Origin: Cavenderia fasciculata
Lineage: Eukaryota > Evosea > Eumycetozoa > Acytosteliales > Cavenderiaceae
Assembly (NCBI RefSeq): GCF_000203815.1
Contig: NW_004457624.1
Span: forward strand, 1,550,001 to 1,614,000
Reading direction: 5' to 3'
DNA: 64,000 nucleotides
The position numbers were made by a program, and so were the translations under genes. The notes under the pieces were generated by a model. The model did no database searches, had not been told where the DNA came from, and worked only from the letters and a program-made list of their open reading frames with translations. The number at the start of each line of letters is the position of its first letter. Positions within the stretch are counted from its first letter, which is position 1. This document shows positions 59,370 through 64,000 of the stretch, piece by piece.

Positions 59370-60173
59370 ATGAATAGTTATGAAGACCAACTGATAAAAG
59401 ATATCATTCAAAATCAATTTACAGAGGTGATCCAGTTGACTCCAAAGACTATCTTTTTGTCTTATAATGGAGTGTTGACTATCACCTACAAGGCGTGGAC
59501 AAATGGAGTGACCAAATTAAAGGACGAGTTGAATCAATCGTCTCTTTTGGCAGAGGAGAATATGGGTACCAAGTGGCCAAAAACAACGATTGCATGTCTA
59601 AAGGATAATGTCAATCTCACATACTCTCAATACTTGCAGCTGTCCAACCGAGTTGAGCAACTGTCCAACCAATTCTTTGCAAACAATGATTTGAAAACTA
59701 TTGATATGTCCAACTTGTCATTGGTTTCATTTCATAATCGAGCTCTCATATCACCATACCACTCTATCACTCAGTTTAATTGTATCAACAAATTAGATTA
59801 TCAACAAAGTGGTGGTGGTGGTGGCCTAGAAGGAGCAGGAAATGGTAAAAATCATTATGATTTGGATCAAGACAATGTAACCTATGTTCAATCGGTAATC
59901 AATGAACCTGCTACTATTGGACACGAACAATACTACCAAAAGGTACAAAGTCAACATGGCGGCAATCTCCACCACCAAAGCTACTATGTCGACCCTGTAA
60001 CCAGAGAGAAAACATTGGTTTGTTTCTTGAATAATAACTATAACAATGGTCTATTGAATAGTATAAACATGATCCAAAAGGAATTGGAAAAGGATTTCAG
60101 AGATCTCTATTATTGGCTTCCTCTAGATACTCTTCATATTTCTATTAGATCAATTGTTTATCAAAAAAAATAA
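59370..60173 (+). CDS. Uncharacterised 267-aa protein
   Basis: A single exon. It begins MNSYEDQLIKDIIQNQFTEV and has ordered-looking segments TPKTIFLSYNGVLTITYKAW, TTIACLKDNVNLTYSQYLQL and SLVSFHNRALISPYHSITQF, a Gly run (about residues 147-152), and KTLVCFLNNNYNNGLLNSIN, ending YYWLPLDTLHISIRSIVYQK then K. The last piece has one H-x-S-x-R motif like half of a 2H phosphoesterase, but no second HxS/T is visible, so I do not assign that activity. There is no signal peptide or membrane span. It is not recognised; varied codons and low repeat content support a real gene. Confidence 0.7.
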   Translation: MNSYEDQLIKDIIQNQFTEVIQLTPKTIFLSYNGVLTITYKAWTNGVTKLKDELNQSSLLAEENMGTKWPKTTIACLKDNVNLTYSQYLQLSNRVEQLSNQFFANNDLKTIDMSNLSLVSFHNRALISPYHSITQFNCINKLDYQQSGGGGGLEGAGNGKNHYDLDQDNVTYVQSVINEPATIGHEQYYQKVQSQHGGNLHHQSYYVDPVTREKTLVCFLNNNYNNGLLNSINMIQKELEKDFRDLYYWLPLDTLHISIRSIVYQKK

Positions 60174-60421
60174 TAATAATAATTTTTGTATTATGTATAT
60201 ATTTCATTAATATTTAATTATATAGTTTTTATTTATTTATTTCTCTATTTATTTATTTATCTATTTGTTATTTATTTATTTATTTGTTTTCTATCACAAT
60301 AATTTTTACCAACTTTTAGTTACTAGTAATATTGATAGTTGATAGATGTATGTCTATATATATATATATATATATATTACACACATTTATTTATTTATTT
60401 ATTCGTTCTCAGATATTTACA

Positions 60422-63419
60422 ATGGTATTAATAATCAATGAAAATAAAAAAAACAATGTCGATTCGACCAATCCCAATCACACACCTCACTGTTTATATT
60501 TCAAAAACACAGTGTACTTTAAAGATTTAATACAACAAGCAGCATCATCATTGACAACAAAGAAAAGAGAGAGAGAGAGAAAGAGAGAGAAGTGAGCACT
60601 ATTTAAACAGTAGTATTCTTTATTTATTTATATTATCTTTCTAAAGAAAGATGTCATCATTTTTTAAAAACTATAAAGACTACTTACATAATTGGTATTA
60701 TAATCCATCACTTGATCAAATTTTATACTGTACACAAGATGAAAAGAATAAGGTTCAGCAAGTATTTGATCTATTCTCAACCAACAAAAACCATCATGTT
60801 AGTCAGACCATCATCCATCCAATCGAAAGTATAGAGTATCTCACTCTAAACCAAATACACCATCTCCTTACAACGTATCGTCTCAGAGTCAACTCTGATA
60901 TGCTTGTTAAATGTATACGCGACTTGGAACTACACTTTATCAACACCTTTAAAGTAACCACCAAGAATAAGAAAACAAGAGCTTTGGAATTGGTATGTAA
61001 CAGACATGTTATTTAATGTATATAAATATATATTTATACACCATATCCTTATACTTATACTTTTCTCTTTTCTTTTTAGGAACTATTAAATTCAATAGTT
61101 GAAATTGATGAAAAGACAATTGGATATCATAAATGTTTATATAATGTAGCTGGAAAGATTATGGATGGTAGTAAGGGTAAATATGATTTGGTGTTTATAT
61201 TGGTGATGACAGAGATTGGAACAACCTATCAAAAATTATTTAAAAAGGGTGAAGATTGTAGAATCATGATCAACAAGGAAATGGATTCAATGTCAAGATC
61301 CAAACGATTCCAAGTATGCAAAGCATACACACAGCTGTGGGCTCATTTCTATACATTTGCAACACTGATTCAAGAGTTTCATTTGGCATTGGCAAGTGAG
61401 TCAAAATCACCTGAAGCAAGCAAGAATACGTTGGCATTGAAAACACTATTAAAACAACTATCAAAAATCAAGAAATACATTGCACAACAACATTCATCCA
61501 CTCCATATTATCTTCGTATTCCATCAGATGATAATCCAGAACAAGTATTGATTCTAGCTGAAAAGGAATCGATCATATCTACGATGAGTGTCTCTCCAAA
61601 CACATCATCATCATCATCAGCTGGTAGTGGACAATTAGCCTCAAAGATTAAATTTAATTATTCTCAATTCACACTTTACAATCAAATACATAATGACACT
61701 AAAAATCAATCAACTCATTTACACTATATAACCTCCTTTGGATCATCATCTTCCTCTTCCTCTTCCTCTTCAAATGAATTACCAATTGATATGTATATTA
61801 AAACAACCATGGCACCAATCAAAGAGATCATATCAATCTATCACTCATTTTTAAATTTTAAATCAATTAAATGCCATCAATGTAATTTTTGTCAATTATC
61901 AACTAATCATACTATTGTAAGCTAAATATAAACATACTCTAAATAATAATAATAATTACTTACTATATTCTATCCATCATAGGAATGTTCATCTTGTAAT
62001 ATAAATATTTGTATACTTTGTACTAGAAATGAAAAATGTATAAAATGTTATCTAACTCATGGTAAGAAATCAAACAAGTACAAAATTGTATCGTACACAT
62101 TTAATATTAATTTAATTACTTTTATCTTTTTATATTTAGTACCAATAAGAATTAATGTTAGATTAGAAGGCAGAGAAAATACACCAAAATTGATTATTTT
62201 AGAAACGCCATCATATTTGGATTTTAATTCACAGATATTTGAAAAGTTTGATATTGACAAGGGAATGAGAATACAATGTAAACTACAAGACCATTCAAGG
62301 CAAGATATTCCACTCAACAGCGACATTAATTTGCATTTGGCACTTAGAACCAACACACCCATTTGTAAAATGGTCAATGTCTTTGTCATGGATCCTAGAA
62401 TCAACTCTGATATTCCAACCATTGGCATGTCTGATCTCATATTCCCAGAGAATTCACATATAGCAGAGGGTGGTGGAGGAACCGTGTCAGAAGTAATTAT
62501 CCCAACACTCTCTGACTATAAAGACATTCCATTGGTACTAAAGTGTTACAAACTACCAGTATTCGATCCAGAAGAATTTGATCCACGATCTAAAATCAAT
62601 ACCATTGCCAGATCAAAATACAAATTTAAAAGAGAGGCTGCATTATTATCAAATATCAAGAGTGATTATATCATTAAAATGATTGCTTTTGTTAGAGATG
62701 AAAACAAACCACATGAAATGGGTATCATCCTGGAAAAGGCTCCACTTGGTTCAATGGATAAAAAATATTTCTCAAGTTGGGGTATGTAGAAAAACAAACA
62801 AACAAAACAAAAAAAGATATCAACCAATTATTATTTACACCTACTATTTACTTTACATTTAGAATTAAATATTTTAATTTTATTGGATATTTGTAAATCT
62901 TTAAAAGCTGTACATTCTAATGGATACATATTCCAGGATCTAAAACCTGACAATGTATTATTGTTTACAGAATCAACGGATCCTGAAAAGATTAGATGCA
63001 AATTGAGTGATTTTGGAATTGTAACAAAAAAGAAAAAGAAACATAATCTTGGTCATACTGGTGTATCACATACCTTTTCCTATGTTGCACCAGAACACAA
63101 TGCAAAAGGTAAATTTAATGAATCCATAGATATCTATGCATTTGGTTTGTTAATGTTTGAATTATTGACAACCCACCGATACCTCAATCGATTCGGTGAA
63201 CCAAAATATGATTTTAAAGATGTTCAACTTCCCCTCCCTGCACTGACAATCATTAAACTATTATTAAAGACTGATGTTGAAATGCGTCTTTCAAGTATGC
63301 AAATCGTACAAGAACATTTGGAGAAATTACTTCAAACTTGTAAAACCGAAAATTGGCAACCTTTAATACATCCATCACAAATACCTCTTAGACAAAGTTA
63401 TGAAGATACTTCAATCTAA
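60422..63419 (+). CDS. Atypical protein kinase with Cys-rich module
   Basis: Six exons (60422-60591, 60647-60992, 61080-61916, 61983-62061, 62140-62781, 62863-63419) give about 876 aa; if the first 55-nt intron is wrong, translation starts at the ATG at 60651 (818 aa). The N-terminal 400 residues are helical and unrecognised. At about 450-490 a Cys-rich module reads CHQCNFCQLSTNHTIECSSC then NINICILCTRNEKCIKC, a zinc-ribbon or B-box-like site. The C-terminal kinase domain has GGGGTVSEV as a poor Gly-loop, LVLKCYK lysine, GYIFQDLKPDN (HRD changed to F-Q-D, catalytic Asp and Asn kept), DFGIVTK, VAPEH and DIYAFGLLMFELLT. Catalysis is probable but not certain. Confidence 0.8.
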
Positions 63420-63517
63420 ATCTAAATCTAAATAAATAAATAATAAACTATAAATAATAAACTAAACTATCTATATTTATTTATAAATATAATATTAATT
63501 GTTTATTTATTTTTTAT

Positions 63518-64000
63518 TTACTTTTTGGTAGCATTTAACTTTTCCATAACTTCGGCAGCATAGTTTTCTTCTTTCTTTTCCATACCTTCACCAACAGCAT
63601 AACGAACAAATGATTTAACAGTGAGATTGGTACCTAATTGCTTGGAGTAACGGTCAACAGCTTCCTTGACAGATTCACCTTCTTCGCCAGAGATGAACTT
63701 TTGTTCGAGGAGGACGACTTCGTCATAGAGACCGTTTGGATGTCTCTTATTCTTTTTGCATTCCTCGAGCATTTCCTCTGGAACGTCTTGAATCGATACA
63801 AATGATGGTCCAACACCGACAATGTGGACAGCGATTTGATCGGCAAAGGCCTTGATGGCAGCAAGATCAATGTTGCTGTTGTTTTCGTATTCGATGCTGA
63901 CCAAACTACCTAAACGACCAAACTTCTTGGTTCCATTTGGATCATGGGCATAACCGGCAATGACTGTATGTGGGTTGGTGGCTTGGATACCAGAGGCACG
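63518..64000 (-). CDS. tsfm: Mitochondrial elongation factor Ts, 3' part
   Basis: The C-terminal 161 residues are in the window; the 5' part lies beyond 64000. EF-Ts exchanges GDP for GTP on mitochondrial EF-Tu. Segments NPHTVIAGYAHDPNGTKKF, GRLGSLVSIEYENNSNIDLA, AFADQIAVHIVGVGPSFVSI and VLLEQKFISGEEGESVKEAV match the EF-Ts core dimerisation domain, including the GYxH...G(K/R)xGxLV block. It ends FVRYAVGEGMEKKEENYAAE then VMEKLNATKK, the usual C-terminal helix. The gene is intact as far as it can be seen. Confidence 0.9.
   Translation of the reverse strand, partial: RASGIQATNPHTVIAGYAHDPNGTKKFGRLGSLVSIEYENNSNIDLAAIKAFADQIAVHIVGVGPSFVSIQDVPEEMLEECKKNKRHPNGLYDEVVLLEQKFISGEEGESVKEAVDRYSKQLGTNLTVKSFVRYAVGEGMEKKEENYAAEVMEKLNATKK

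Overview
The window is nuclear DNA from a social amoeba (Dictyostelia). It carries short introns of roughly 50-120 bp with GTATGT-type donors, AT-rich intergenic DNA, long Asn/Gln/Ser/Thr homopolymers inside otherwise ordinary eukaryotic proteins, and dictyostelid-type families (CBM49 secreted protein, Costars protein, TKL kinase, half-size ABCA transporters, lysine-rich histone H1). Coding DNA is less AT-rich than I would expect for Dictyostelium discoideum, so another dictyostelid species seems likelier; this is an inference. I found no retroelement, DNA transposon, virus-like element, CRISPR array or convincing tRNA gene.

Layout. 0.7-5.6 kb: mitochondrial ribosomal protein bL34 (minus), a thioredoxin-fold protein and the GPI-anchor protein PIG-F. 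6.4-16.5 kb: a large TKL kinase with a predicted N-myristoylation signal, a Byr4/Bfa1-like mitotic-exit scaffold and an unrecognised 760-aa protein. 16.7-23.3 kb: HUS1, histone H1, mevalonate kinase, a possible small membrane protein and NADH-cytochrome b5 reductase. 23.4-31.8 kb: MRD1/RBM19, GPKOW, BUB3, two small proteins and the Costars protein. 33.2-41.2 kb: CBM49 protein, GT10 fucosyltransferase fused to a LamG-like domain, an unrecognised protein, a CCoAOMT-type O-methyltransferase, RPAC2 and an Emi1-family protein. 41.4-43.5 kb: a hairpin, a decayed propeller-like gene and a divergent actin. 44.2-64 kb: a CLU-LRR protein, a head-to-head pair of ABCA half-transporters, RBM22, NUS1, an unrecognised protein, a kinase-like protein with a Cys-rich module, and the 3' part of mitochondrial EF-Ts.

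There are no operons, but several functional themes recur: cell-cycle checkpoints (HUS1, BUB3, Byr4-like), splicing and ribosome biogenesis (GPKOW, RBM22, MRD1, RPAC2), mitochondrial translation (bL34m, EF-Ts), and isoprenoid/dolichol/GPI supply (mevalonate kinase, NUS1, PIG-F). I joined exons by hand from GT/AG sites and reading-frame phase. Every multi-exon model keeps frame, but none has transcript support. Two models depend on exons too short to stand out as open reading frames: the last exon of NUS1, and a 95-aa membrane protein at 30.3-30.7 kb.
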